A DNA stretch of 37,962 nt, taken from positions 1 through 37,962 of IMG/VR virus record IMGVR_UViG_3300043437_000121; one strand, given 5' to 3'. Positions 9,301-16,672 of the stretch are shown one piece after another (positions within the stretch are counted from its first letter, which is position 1; every line of letters starts with the position of its first letter). A program made the position numbers and the translations under genes. This DNA comes from a virus. The notes under the pieces are model-generated. The model made no database searches, was not told where the DNA came from, and worked only from the letters and a program-made list of their open reading frames with translations.

Positions 9301-9458
9301 CTAAGCGGTTTGCTTGGCGTAAGGCGAGTATTGGTTTTCGTTTGTATCAGATGAATGATTATAAGAAGCCGTTTAATGGTGTTACTACGGTTCCTAATCG
9401 TGTTGAGATTCAAGGTTTTAGTGTTGGGTTTAAACCTATGCGGTCGGGGAGGGTTTAG
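6345..9458 (+). CDS. Tail nozzle / tubular B-like protein (1037 residues)
   Basis: It starts at a GTG after GGGGGTGAT (6332-6340). The protein is large and mostly beta, with a central block typical of phage nozzle or stabilisation proteins: NREASEFAGLYTAVYAGYQW, then VVFSAPHDREAVDLS, a propeller-like FRGLGASSAGLLVFLEDRTY, and SSIVEYGGGVFWAAKAGIMF. Two related small beta-barrel inserts are visible at residues about 262-328 and 702-775 (shared CPFIVGDSLKLT / HPFSVGDSIWVS and VTSVAGNTFNF / TAITSTTVSYA). T7 gp12 is about 794 residues, so the extra length is largely these inserts. It should form the distal channel through which DNA leaves the particle. Confidence 0.72.
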   Translation: MAGLTFVNQIGAIEGMNQAAPGTLIPDTFVRWSQDVLFDRAGLMRRRGPFSKFTMYNSDGTENTDAFVESGASNERVLGVFSTYDPNGLPRVAMIVNSTAGVTTQTIMRVFDNQLKLLGEEVLFGGVVDIENLSIVSAKPALGGGLWISFAGDPASAESHYQLFWRGGAGSVTASKTGVFSVSENVQGFNGEHGVLDETITMNNVTSITKGQFVFATLSGSDYYVGTVKDINPLTNVVTLDKKPNVWDPNVDNSHSKFFSGCTATSTSTHVTVTLPSACPFIVGDSLKLTNFSKSAYNIIVTVTSVAGNTFNFALGGNAGAASGGVVRMDKDLSNLIKDAAGVDLNVSLKFTSVRPYIHNHGRGLMTIEDASTNVIISGTIGTSGEGHWKSADVAGWNVYRASDNAYVGKIETVIDNREVRTYADTGVRMAGDEYVMSPISSGINIGSTNNDMIVNNREASEFAGLYTAVYAGYQWYGNFAKEDINVNRVVFSAPHDREAVDLSKDSADSIIFPGKSQFRGLGASSAGLLVFLEDRTYILRGNDRTNFSVEQLVPDGCLCASSIVEYGGGVFWAAKAGIMFFDGASVRNLTKDNLGLYYTDSLDVFNPEQDRVMGFIHKNNLIMSYTAWKSPFDPIRYEPIYAADWQNTEGIADRTWDEFDSDFEYDDFFTQNNTPIFWDRKILNNPEESASTGLGFKWPTRYAVTNKALTSNVATLTFASHPFSVGDSIWVSGVDATFNGRYTVTAITSTTVSYAKTASNVTSVAATGKVNASNVAWKQTTSEYKWGPLRKNTSMTFCLYLPTNAITTLSNMDYRGVANIETTNGLKTIVGVNSVESNALKTRLIDIHPVFDTNTNGTDDLLVEKLNIPYTDLVLGPDFYMQTKHFTVGDPILRKWFQRIMVSMLLYDGAIRMDFVDDDDNDEVDINKKKHKYWEVFTETGYDWNYLTDIQFPKIVSPNKASWKRVEDALYSWDELFTSDFNRYSKRFAWRKASIGFRLYQMNDYKKPFNGVTTVPNRVEIQGFSVGFKPMRSGRV

Positions 9459-9459
9459 T

Positions 9460-9633
9460 ATGGATACTATGCCTGATTTTGATTTGAGTACGCCGAAGGG
9501 TAAGCAAGAGTTTCAGTCTTGGTTGACTATGATTATTCGTAAGGAAGTTAACTCGTATACTCGTCAGGTTCTTGGCGTGGCTAGTACGGGTGAAACTGTT
9601 GCTGGTGGTAATATTAAGATTCCTGTTAATTAA
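9460..9633 (+). CDS. Small virion-region protein of 57 residues
   Basis: The ATG at 9460 follows GGGGAGGG (9446-9453) and the TAG of the nozzle gene. A longer frame opens further upstream, but that part overlaps the nozzle coding sequence, so the short form is preferred. The product begins [20 protein letters not shown] and has a helix with [13 protein letters not shown]. Small proteins of this shape often precede tail-fibre genes, but I recognise no family. Confidence 0.6.
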   Translation: MDTMPDFDLSTPKGKQEFQSWLTMIIRKEVNSYTRQVLGVASTGETVAGGNIKIPVN

Positions 9634-9650
9634 TTTGTGAGGGGGTGCGT

Positions 9651-11825
9651 GTGGCTGATTTAAAGGCTTATACTAGTATTTATAGTTTTCCGTATCCTCT
9701 TGATGGGGACGACCTTAGTAATACTCCAAAAAGAATTAAAGAGTTGGCTGATCAGATTGTAGTTGTTCTTGAAACTCTTGGTTTGTCTGGCTTTTCGTAT
9801 TCTATTCTAACTACTAATTCTACTTTTAGTGGTGATGTTGAAGGTGTTTATAATGCTTTGACTATTAAGTCTAGTGTTAATCTTACTGGTAGTCCTACGA
9901 CTACTACGCCTAGTACTGGTGATAATACTACTCGTATTCCTACGACTGGTTGGGTTCGTAGCGAGTTTGTTGGTAATCTTCCTACGGGTCCTACGGGTCC
10001 GATTGGGCCTACGGGTCCTACTGGTCCTCAGGGTATTACTGGTCCGACGGGTGCAACTGGTGCTGCTAGTACCGTAACTGGGCCTATTGGTCCTACTGGT
10101 CCGCTTGGTCCGACTGGGCCTACGGGAGCGACTGGACCGGCAGGAACTACTAATGCGCATGATGCTTGTAATTTTGTTACTATTGCTGTACTTGCTAATT
10201 CGCCTACTTATACTGCTGGTACTCTTGGTGCTGATGGTGGTTATGGTGTTGGCGCTTATTTAGAGGCTGGTACTAATGGTGCGCTTAGTGTTGATGGTGT
10301 AACGCCTAGTTTTGGTGATCGTATCCTTGTTAAGAATCAGGCTACGGCTACTCAGAATGGTATTTATACTGTTAGTGTTGTTGGTGATGCTGGTTCTAAG
10401 TGGAAACTTATTCGTGCTACTGATTATGATAATCATGTTGCTGGTCAGGTTGATGCTGGTGATTTTACGATTATTCAGGGTGGTGATACGCAGGCTGGTT
10501 CTACGTTTATGATGAATTCGTCTGGTACTATTGTTATTGGTGTTGATAATATTAATTGGACTCTTGTTGGTGGTGTTGGTCCTACGGGTCCTTTGGGTCC
10601 GACTGGTCCTACTGGTGCTGCGTCTACTGTGACGGGTCCGACTGGGGCTATTGGCGCTACGGGTCCGACTGGTGCTGAGGGTATTCAGGGTCCTACTGGG
10701 CCTACTGGTGCGGCTAGTACTGTTACTGGTCCTACGGGTGCGCAGGGTGTAACGGGTCCTACAGGGCCTACAGGACCCACGGGTGCTGCAAGTATGGTTA
10801 CTGGTCCTACGGGTCCTACGGGCGCTACGGGGCCTGCTAGTACTGTTACAGGGCCTACTGGGCCTCAGGGTCCAACTGGTAGTGCTGGTGCTAATGGTGC
10901 TAATGGTATTGCTGGTGCTACTGGCGCGACTGGTCCTACCGGTCCTACTGGGCCTACTGGTGCGGCTGGTTATATTGGTGCGGATGGTGCTACTGGACCT
11001 ACTGGTCCTACTGGTTCGTATATTATTAGTGATACTGCTCCTAGTGCTACTGGTGCTGGTACTACTTGGTTTGATTCTACTACGGCTAAGACGTATATTC
11101 GTTATAATGATGGGTCTAGTTCTCAGTGGGTTGAGGAGGGTAATCCTACCAGTATTGTTGTGCCGGGGCATGGTTCTAGTCATGTGCGTGGTGGTAGTGA
11201 TGTTATTGATGGTGATCGTTTGACTGTTGATTATGTTCCTACTAATTATACTCGTAATGCTGCTGCTAGTGGTGCTGGTGATGTTACTGATTTAACTGCA
11301 CATCTTGCGGGTATTGATCTTATTCTTCCTGCTGGTATTCTTATGCCTTATGCTGGTACTAGTGAGCCTACTGGGTGGGTGTTTTGTTATGGGCAAACAG
11401 TAGATAGCGTTACTAATACTATTTATGCTCGTTTGTTTGCGGCTATTGGTACTACTTATGGTGGTAGTGGTGCTTCTAGTTTTATTCTTCCTGATCTTCG
11501 TGGTCGTATTCCTGCTGGTAAGGATAATATGGGGGGTACTACGGCTAGTCGTCTTACTGTAGGTGGTTCTGGAATTACTGGTACTACACTTGGTAATACG
11601 GGCGGTACTGAGACACATACTCTTACTGTTGCTCAAATGCCTAGTCACTCACATCAATGGATTCCAAAATATGGAGGATCCCGTGGAACAACTCAAAATA
11701 TGGATATAAATGGCTTTGGTAATGACTATGGTCTTGATAGTTCTTTTATTGGCGCTACTGGTGGTAATGGAGCACATCAAAATACACAACCAACTATTAT
11801 TACTAACTATCTTATTAAACTTTAG
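9651..11825 (+). CDS. Collagen-like tail fibre with C-terminal tail-collar domain
   Basis: A 724-residue fibre. I choose the GTG at 9651, five bases after GAGGGGG; an in-frame GTG two codons earlier lies within the ribosome site. Order: N-terminal attachment part (1-110), Gly-Pro-Thr collagen-like segment (about 111-165), a globular beta domain ([20 protein letters not shown], about 224-243), a longer collagen-like segment (about 310-455), a linker with [20 protein letters not shown], and a tail-collar domain ([19 protein letters not shown] to the C-terminal [10 protein letters not shown]). It should form a trimeric host-binding fibre. After about 11640 the codon use changes abruptly to A-rich, inside the collar domain, a sign of exchange at the receptor-binding tip. 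Confidence 0.88.
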   Translation: MADLKAYTSIYSFPYPLDGDDLSNTPKRIKELADQIVVVLETLGLSGFSYSILTTNSTFSGDVEGVYNALTIKSSVNLTGSPTTTTPSTGDNTTRIPTTGWVRSEFVGNLPTGPTGPIGPTGPTGPQGITGPTGATGAASTVTGPIGPTGPLGPTGPTGATGPAGTTNAHDACNFVTIAVLANSPTYTAGTLGADGGYGVGAYLEAGTNGALSVDGVTPSFGDRILVKNQATATQNGIYTVSVVGDAGSKWKLIRATDYDNHVAGQVDAGDFTIIQGGDTQAGSTFMMNSSGTIVIGVDNINWTLVGGVGPTGPLGPTGPTGAASTVTGPTGAIGATGPTGAEGIQGPTGPTGAASTVTGPTGAQGVTGPTGPTGPTGAASMVTGPTGPTGATGPASTVTGPTGPQGPTGSAGANGANGIAGATGATGPTGPTGPTGAAGYIGADGATGPTGPTGSYIISDTAPSATGAGTTWFDSTTAKTYIRYNDGSSSQWVEEGNPTSIVVPGHGSSHVRGGSDVIDGDRLTVDYVPTNYTRNAAASGAGDVTDLTAHLAGIDLILPAGILMPYAGTSEPTGWVFCYGQTVDSVTNTIYARLFAAIGTTYGGSGASSFILPDLRGRIPAGKDNMGGTTASRLTVGGSGITGTTLGNTGGTETHTLTVAQMPSHSHQWIPKYGGSRGTTQNMDINGFGNDYGLDSSFIGATGGNGAHQNTQPTIITNYLIKL
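9981..10146 (+). repeat. First collagen-like Gly-X-Y repeat tract
   Basis: Coding repeats of the 9-base kind GGTCCTACG, giving Gly-Pro-Thr triplets mixed with Gly-Pro-Ile, Gly-Pro-Leu and Gly-Ala-Thr. The Gly-X-Y period is interrupted once, by a short AASTV segment that recurs in the second tract. Such tracts form triple-helical stalks in phage fibres and are prone to length change by recombination. Confidence 0.9.
10578..11015 (+). repeat. Second, longer collagen-like Gly-X-Y repeat tract
   Basis: About 146 codons of Gly-X-Y repeats, dominated by Gly-Pro-Thr and Gly-Ala-Thr, interrupted by [10 protein letters not shown] or a close variant several times (for example near 10615, 10712 and 10785). 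The repeated interruptions suggest growth by duplication of a unit made of collagen triplets plus AASTV. Thr is the common Y residue instead of hydroxyproline, as is usual in bacterial and phage collagens. Confidence 0.9.
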
Positions 11826-11834
11826 GAGGTGTGA

Positions 11835-13016
11835 ATGGCTATTAATTTTCCAGACAGTCCAACAAACGGACAAGTATTTACAAGCGGCACCTCCTCGTGG
11901 ACATACGATGGAGTAAAATGGAATCTCAATACTAACACTACTACGTCTAATGATAGTATGCCTGTTGGTAGTATTCTCTGGTTTGCTAATACAACTACTA
12001 CTCCTCCGGGTTGGGTTGTTGCGGATGGTAGTGCTATTAGTCGTACGACGTATGCTACTCTTTTTTCTAGTATTGGTACGACGTATGGTAGTGGTGATGG
12101 TAGCACGACGTTTAACGTGCCTAGCGTGGCTGCTACGACGGGTAAGTATTTTATTCGATATACTACTAGTGTTGGTACGGTGACGACTACGAGTCTTGCT
12201 ACGAGTCCTGTGGGAACTATGCTTGATTGGCCTACTACGTCTAGTTATCCTACTGGTTATCTTCGCGCTGATGGTAGTGCTGTTAGTCGCACTAGTTATG
12301 CAGACTTGTTTGCTTTGATTGGTACTACTTATGGTAGTGGTGATGGTTCTACTACGTTTAATCTTCCTAATCTTGTTGCTGCTGGGTCTGGTAGTCCGGT
12401 TAAGATTATTAAGGCTAGTCTTGGTGGTACGGTTGAGCCTAGTACTGTTGCTCATGCGGCTAGTCATATTCGTAGCGGTTCGGATATTATTGATGGTGAT
12501 CGTGTTCAAGTTGATTATGTTCCCTCGTACTATACTCGGAATAGTGGCGCTACTGGTGCAGGTGCTAATACGGATCTTACTGCTCATCTTGCTGGTATTG
12601 ATACTAAACTTAATGTTCCTTCTTATCTTACGGTAAGTAGAGATATGAATTGGACTGCGACTATTAATAATCCTTCTAATTATCAGTTACCTTCTGGTGC
12701 TGGATTAAATAGTACTTTTACTAAGCGTTCTGCTTCTTCTGTTTTGTTGTGTACTGTTCGTGCACAATTGTATATTACTAGTGGTTCTGTTGGTGGTTTT
12801 GATTTTGGTTTAAATATTAATGGTACAACGTACTATTCTTATGCGCCAACGCCAGCGGCTACAAATAGTTGGTTTATTAATAATACGTTTGTGTTTACTG
12901 GTTTGCCTGCGGGTTCTTTGAGTACTTCTATTTATATTAGTGCTTGGAATGCTTGTCAGATTACTTTTCAGGCATATGCTCAGCCCGTTTCTTATAATAT
13001 TGTTGAGTTAGGTTAG
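11835..13016 (+). CDS. Tail fibre protein with two tandem collar-like domains
   Basis: A 393-residue protein after GGAGGTG (11825-11831). It opens with INFPDSPTNGQVFTSGTSSW, a common phage fibre N-terminal motif. Two successive collar-type domains follow, starting PVGSILWFANTTTTPPGW (about residue 43) and PVGTMLDWPTTSSYPTGY (about 125), both containing GTTYGSGDGSTTFN. A linker with SHIRSGSDIIDGDRVQVDYV and [11 protein letters not shown] matches the linker of the previous fibre, so the two genes are partly paralogous. The C-terminal 130 residues look like a separate beta sandwich and may bind receptor. The first 30 codons are A-rich, continuing the composition island at the end of the previous gene. 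Confidence 0.8.
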   Translation: MAINFPDSPTNGQVFTSGTSSWTYDGVKWNLNTNTTTSNDSMPVGSILWFANTTTTPPGWVVADGSAISRTTYATLFSSIGTTYGSGDGSTTFNVPSVAATTGKYFIRYTTSVGTVTTTSLATSPVGTMLDWPTTSSYPTGYLRADGSAVSRTSYADLFALIGTTYGSGDGSTTFNLPNLVAAGSGSPVKIIKASLGGTVEPSTVAHAASHIRSGSDIIDGDRVQVDYVPSYYTRNSGATGAGANTDLTAHLAGIDTKLNVPSYLTVSRDMNWTATINNPSNYQLPSGAGLNSTFTKRSASSVLLCTVRAQLYITSGSVGGFDFGLNINGTTYYSYAPTPAATNSWFINNTFVFTGLPAGSLSTSIYISAWNACQITFQAYAQPVSYNIVELG

Positions 13017-13024
13017 GAGGTGTT

Positions 13025-13735
13025 ATGACTGTTATCGGACATGGTGTAGACTTATGCACAAGCAGTACTCGTCCTAGTACTGGAATTATTAAAGGTACTA
13101 TGATCTTTGAGACTGATACTAATCGTCTTGTTATTTATAATGGCACTAGTTGGGTTTATGTTGCTGATACGGACTCGCCGCCTGCTATGGAACTTATTAG
13201 TCCTACAAGTGTTGCGGGTACTGGTGTAACAAACTCTAGCGGGAATATTACTTTTTCTGGCTCTTCCACTGTAAGTGTTAATGGTATTTTTAGTAGCACA
13301 TACGATAATTATAAACTTATAATTAATATGACTAATAATTCTGTTAATGGTTCTCTATGGCTTAGAATGCGCACAGCGGGTACAGATAATAGTAGTTCTA
13401 ATTATACTTATGCTGGTTTAAATAGTTATAGTGGTAGTAGTATTACGAATGCTATTACTTCTGGTGGTACGCAAACGTTTTTTATTGCTTCTAATATGGA
13501 TACTGTTTATTATCCTAATATGCCAGTAACGTTTGATATTTTTCAGCCGTTTCTAACATATAGAACGGCATATTATGGATTTATTCCTAATCCTGTTAAT
13601 CCTCAATCATATTTTTCTTATGTTGGTGGTGCGATGTCTGTTACTACTTCTTATGATGGATTTAGTATCTTTAATGGTAATGGTGGTACAATTAGTGGTA
13701 GTATGCGTGTTTATGGTTATCGGAATAGTATTTAA
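13025..13735 (+). CDS. Putative tail fibre / receptor-binding beta-sandwich protein
   Basis: A 236-residue protein after GGAGGTG (13016-13022). The N-terminal 50 residues (STRPSTGIIKGTMIFETDTN followed by RLVIYNGTSWVYV) are the short beta motif widely found at the start of phage minor tail and fibre proteins. The rest (YDNYKLIINMTNNSVNGSLW, later LRMRTAGTDNSSSNYTYAG) is the Ser/Asn/Thr-rich beta pattern common in receptor-binding tips. Codon use is mixed, less T+G-biased than neighbours. The binding role is inferred from position and composition. Confidence 0.68.
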   Translation: MTVIGHGVDLCTSSTRPSTGIIKGTMIFETDTNRLVIYNGTSWVYVADTDSPPAMELISPTSVAGTGVTNSSGNITFSGSSTVSVNGIFSSTYDNYKLIINMTNNSVNGSLWLRMRTAGTDNSSSNYTYAGLNSYSGSSITNAITSGGTQTFFIASNMDTVYYPNMPVTFDIFQPFLTYRTAYYGFIPNPVNPQSYFSYVGGAMSVTTSYDGFSIFNGNGGTISGSMRVYGYRNSI

Positions 13736-13744
13736 GGAGTAGAA

Positions 13745-14809
13745 TTGAAAGTAGCAGTCTATAGTATCAGCAAAAACGAAGAACAATTCGTAGAACGTTG
13801 GGTAGAATCCGCAAAAGAAGCGGACATGATCCTTCTCGCTGATACAGGATCAACAGACAATACAGTACAAATCGCTAAGGATCTTGGCATTAGTGTCGTT
13901 GAGATTGAGGTTAAGCCTTGGCGTTTTGATGTAGCACGTAACAAGAGTCTTGATGCTATTCCTCAGGATTATGATTATTGTATTGCTCTTGATTTGGATG
14001 AGATTCTTGTGCCGGGTTGGCGAAAGCATCTTGAACTTATGCATGAGATGCGAGTTACTCGTCCACGATACAAGTATGTATGGTCTTGGAATGATAATGG
14101 TACCGAAGGCTTAGTATATGGTGGTGATAAGATTCATGCTCGTAAGTTTTATACTTGGAAGCATCCTGTTCACGAGGCGCTTAAACCTACTAATCATCAA
14201 GAAAAAGCAGTGTGGTGTGATATTGAGATTCATCATCATCCTGATAAGTCTAAGCCTCGTTCTCAGTACTTGCCGCTTCTTAAGCAGAGTGTTGAGGAGG
14301 ATCCGCATGATGATCGTAATGCTCATTATTATGCGCGTGAACTTCTTATTTATGGTCGTAAAGATGAGGCTCTTGTAGAGTTTAAGCGGCATCTTAGTTT
14401 GCCTACTGCTACTTGGAAGGCTGAACGCGCTAATTCGTATCGTTATATGAGTATGTGTTGTACTGATCGTGATGAAATTGAGTCTTATTTGTTTAAGTCT
14501 GTGGCTGAGTATCCTGAGGGTCGTGAGGGTTGGGTCGCGCTTGCTAATCATTATTATGTTGTTGAGGATTGGCATGGATGCTATTTTGCGGCTAAGAAGG
14601 CTACTGCTATTATTGATAAGCCGCTTCATTATTTTAATGAGGCTTGGGCTTGGGATAGTTTTATTTGGGATATTGGTAGTATTGCTGCGTTTCGTTTGGG
14701 TCAGGATGTTGAGGCTATTGAGTGGTGTGAGAAGGCGTTAGAGTTTTTGCCTGATGATGATCGTATTTTAAATAATTTGAGAGAGTTTAAGGGGGTTATT
14801 GATGGCTGA
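13745..14809 (+). CDS. Family 2-type glycosyltransferase with TPR-like C-terminus
   Basis: A 354-residue protein with a TTG start eight bases after AAGGAG. The GT-A fold is indicated by the opening VAVYSISKNEEQFVERWVES, the nucleotide-binding LLADTGSTDNT (30-40) and the metal-binding ALDLDEIL (DxD at 83-85). The C-terminal half is helical with TPR-like elements (EGWVALANHYYVVEDWHGC, AFRLGQDVEAIEWCEKALEF), as in many bacterial and phage GT2 proteins. It lies between fibre genes, so a virion protein such as the Thr-rich collagen fibre is a plausible substrate; modification of host surface glycans is the alternative. The first 45 codons are A-rich, the rest T+G-rich, suggesting a mosaic joint. 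Confidence 0.82.
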   Translation: MKVAVYSISKNEEQFVERWVESAKEADMILLADTGSTDNTVQIAKDLGISVVEIEVKPWRFDVARNKSLDAIPQDYDYCIALDLDEILVPGWRKHLELMHEMRVTRPRYKYVWSWNDNGTEGLVYGGDKIHARKFYTWKHPVHEALKPTNHQEKAVWCDIEIHHHPDKSKPRSQYLPLLKQSVEEDPHDDRNAHYYARELLIYGRKDEALVEFKRHLSLPTATWKAERANSYRYMSMCCTDRDEIESYLFKSVAEYPEGREGWVALANHYYVVEDWHGCYFAAKKATAIIDKPLHYFNEAWAWDSFIWDIGSIAAFRLGQDVEAIEWCEKALEFLPDDDRILNNLREFKGVIDG

Positions 14810-15050
14810 TGCTACTGGTACGCCGACTACTAATTATAGTTTTAAGACTATTGATGGTACGGATACGGCGGGGTTTACGAGTATTAATAGTGTGATTACT
14901 AGTATTGATACTCAGTTACAAGATAAGGCTTTTAAGCCTAATATGGTTGTGCTTTATGCTGGTGCTGCGGCTCCTAGTGGTTGGACAATTGATTCTACTG
15001 CTGGTTTGGCTGCTAAGCCTAGTGGTTATATTTGGATTAAAAAGAATTAA
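14802..15050 (+). CDS. Small fibre-module protein with partial collar-like motif
   Basis: An 82-residue protein. The ATG at 14802 follows AAGGGGG (14789-14795) and overlaps the end of the glycosyltransferase gene. The first half is polar (NYSFKTIDGTDTAGFTSINS); the second half contains VVLYAGAAAPSGW, which resembles the opening strand of collar domains in the two fibre genes upstream ([13 protein letters not shown]). It ends IWIKKN. It may be a short fibre cap or a degraded collar domain; I cannot tell which. Confidence 0.62.
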   Translation: MADATGTPTTNYSFKTIDGTDTAGFTSINSVITSIDTQLQDKAFKPNMVVLYAGAAAPSGWTIDSTAGLAAKPSGYIWIKKN

Positions 15051-15061
15051 GGGGGTGAAAC

Positions 15062-15748
15062 TTGGCTGGTGAAGACTTATTAACTTATACTGGACAAGCA
15101 ACTATTGCGTATCAGGATGCCCTTAATCAGGCACGAAATACGCAGAATGCGTTGCTTCGTCAGTATGGTTTTATTGCGCCTAATAGTACTGGTGGTTATA
15201 GTACTGAGGCTGCTCAGGCAGCGTTTGATCCTAACAGTCTTTTTGATAAGGCTACTGGCGGTGTTGATCAGGCCAAGTTGGCTCAGGCTATGAGTAGTAT
15301 TGGTATTGGTGGCGGTGGTTTGTTTGGTCAGATTGGTAGTGCGGGTGCGGGGGCTGAGGCTGAGGCTATTCAAGAGGCTGCTAGTCGTGGTTTTGGTGGT
15401 GAGATCGGTGGTGGTCTTATGAATCAGCGTAGGCAGTTGGCTGAAGCACAGACTAGGGGACAGTTGAGTCAGGCTAAGAACGAGTTTATTAGTGCTCTTG
15501 GTCAGAGTCTTAGTCCTATTGGTACTTCTTATCAACAGTTGCAGACTGCGCAGACTATGGATACGGCTGATCGTCTTGCTGCCGAGGCTGCTAAGAATAG
15601 CATTGTGAATGCTAGTATGCCTACTGAGGCTCCGGCTGGTAGTGCTGCTAGTAGTCCGCCTAAGAATGCTAAGAATTATCAGCGTTGGACTAATCCGGTG
15701 AATGGGCAGAAAATGCAGTATCTTAATGGTAAATGGAAAAAGGCTTAG
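15062..15748 (+). CDS. Putative internal virion protein (Ala/Gln/Gly-rich)
   Basis: A 228-residue protein with a TTG start after AAGGGGGTGA. It is mostly helical and rich in Ala, Gln, Gly and Ser, with a flexible Gly-rich stretch (about 80-95) and a C-terminal basic aromatic end (YQRWTNPVNGQKMQYLNGKW). In podoviruses, small helical Ala-rich proteins between tail genes and the giant ejection protein are usually internal core proteins released into the host at infection. No enzyme motif is visible. The role is inferred from position and composition. Confidence 0.55.
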   Translation: MAGEDLLTYTGQATIAYQDALNQARNTQNALLRQYGFIAPNSTGGYSTEAAQAAFDPNSLFDKATGGVDQAKLAQAMSSIGIGGGGLFGQIGSAGAGAEAEAIQEAASRGFGGEIGGGLMNQRRQLAEAQTRGQLSQAKNEFISALGQSLSPIGTSYQQLQTAQTMDTADRLAAEAAKNSIVNASMPTEAPAGSAASSPPKNAKNYQRWTNPVNGQKMQYLNGKWKKA

Positions 15749-15756
15749 GAGGCAGT

Positions 15757-16614
15757 ATGGCTAAGGACAAGAATGCTTGGATGAGTGGATATACTAATCC
15801 TTCTAAGAAGCAGTTTATGAATTGGATGAAGACTCAGAAGGGTCAGTTTAATCCTATGTTGAGTACGCTTACTAATCAGATGGCTTTGTTGAAGCCTGAG
15901 AATAGTGAGGTTGTTAAGCAGTATCAGAGTATTCTGGGTCGCATTCCGGGTGCTGATCAGGTTACTGCTGCGTATAAGGGTAAGGGTACTGAGTTTGCTA
16001 ATGCTCTTAGTGGTATGGATTTTGCTAGGGCTGGTCAGGGTGTTTCTGATATTGTGAAGTCTGCTGCTGGTGCTATTGGTGCTGATACTGGTACTGCTGC
16101 GGATACGGCGCTTGCTGCTGGTACTGTTAGTGGTATGGGTGGTCAGGGTGGTGATGTGTATTCTAAGGCACTGCTTGGTGGTGCTGCGGCTCGGTTTGCT
16201 GGTTTGGAGGCTGATACTCTTAAGGCTAATGAGGCTAATCGTCAGGCTATGATGCTTGGTATTGGTGAGGCTACGGATGCTGCGCGTATGAAGCGTATGG
16301 AGTTAGGTCAGATGCTTGCTGAGACTAAGGGTAAGAAGATTGGGTTTAATCAGAATCCGTTTGATGTTGCTAGTATGATTATGCAGTATCAGGCTGCTCA
16401 GAAGGCTCTTAAGGGTTCTGGTGGTAGTTCTGGCCGTCGTTCTTCTAGTACTACTACCCCAACCACTACTCCTTCTGCTACGGATAGTGATGAGTATACG
16501 GCATTATCTGCTGCTATGGGTAATATTGCTGGTTTGAATAATATGTTTGGTAATGCGATTACTTATGGTAATCGTGGGAGTCAGGGTCGTCCCGCCCCTC
16601 GTTCGTCTAGATAA
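15757..16614 (+). CDS. Putative internal virion / ejection protein
   Basis: A 285-residue protein. The ATG at 15757 follows AGGAGG (15747-15752); an in-frame ATG at 15733 lies inside the gene before. The N-terminus (MAKDKNAWMSGYTNPSKKQF) is basic; residues 90-160 are Ala/Gly-rich and could associate with membranes; the C-terminus has a Ser/Thr/Pro linker and a basic tail (RGSQGRPAPRSSR). With the genes on both sides it makes a likely set of three core proteins, as with T7 gp14, gp15 and gp16, though no sequence similarity to those is visible. A 58-base gap follows, among the longest non-coding stretches of this operon. Confidence 0.55.
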   Translation: MAKDKNAWMSGYTNPSKKQFMNWMKTQKGQFNPMLSTLTNQMALLKPENSEVVKQYQSILGRIPGADQVTAAYKGKGTEFANALSGMDFARAGQGVSDIVKSAAGAIGADTGTAADTALAAGTVSGMGGQGGDVYSKALLGGAAARFAGLEADTLKANEANRQAMMLGIGEATDAARMKRMELGQMLAETKGKKIGFNQNPFDVASMIMQYQAAQKALKGSGGSSGRRSSSTTTPTTTPSATDSDEYTALSAAMGNIAGLNNMFGNAITYGNRGSQGRPAPRSSR

Positions 16615-16672
16615 TAATTTTATAGTACTTAGGCCACTTTTGTGATGTTCCGGTGTACTGGATTGGAGTTTT

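Noticed and set aside
9981-11015. Regular short repeats as a CRISPR array
   Set aside because: The repeats are in-frame Gly-X-Y codons inside a fibre gene, without spacers of constant length; no cas genes except a Cas4-like exonuclease of recombination type.
11640-11825. A-rich fibre tip as a diversity-generating retroelement target
   Set aside because: No reverse transcriptase, no template repeat and no second copy of the segment in the window; simple exchange explains the composition better.
16615-16672. Late promoter in the gap before the giant ejection gene
   Set aside because: A TATAGT at 16620 has no acceptable -35 at the right distance; nothing else in the 58 bases is convincing.
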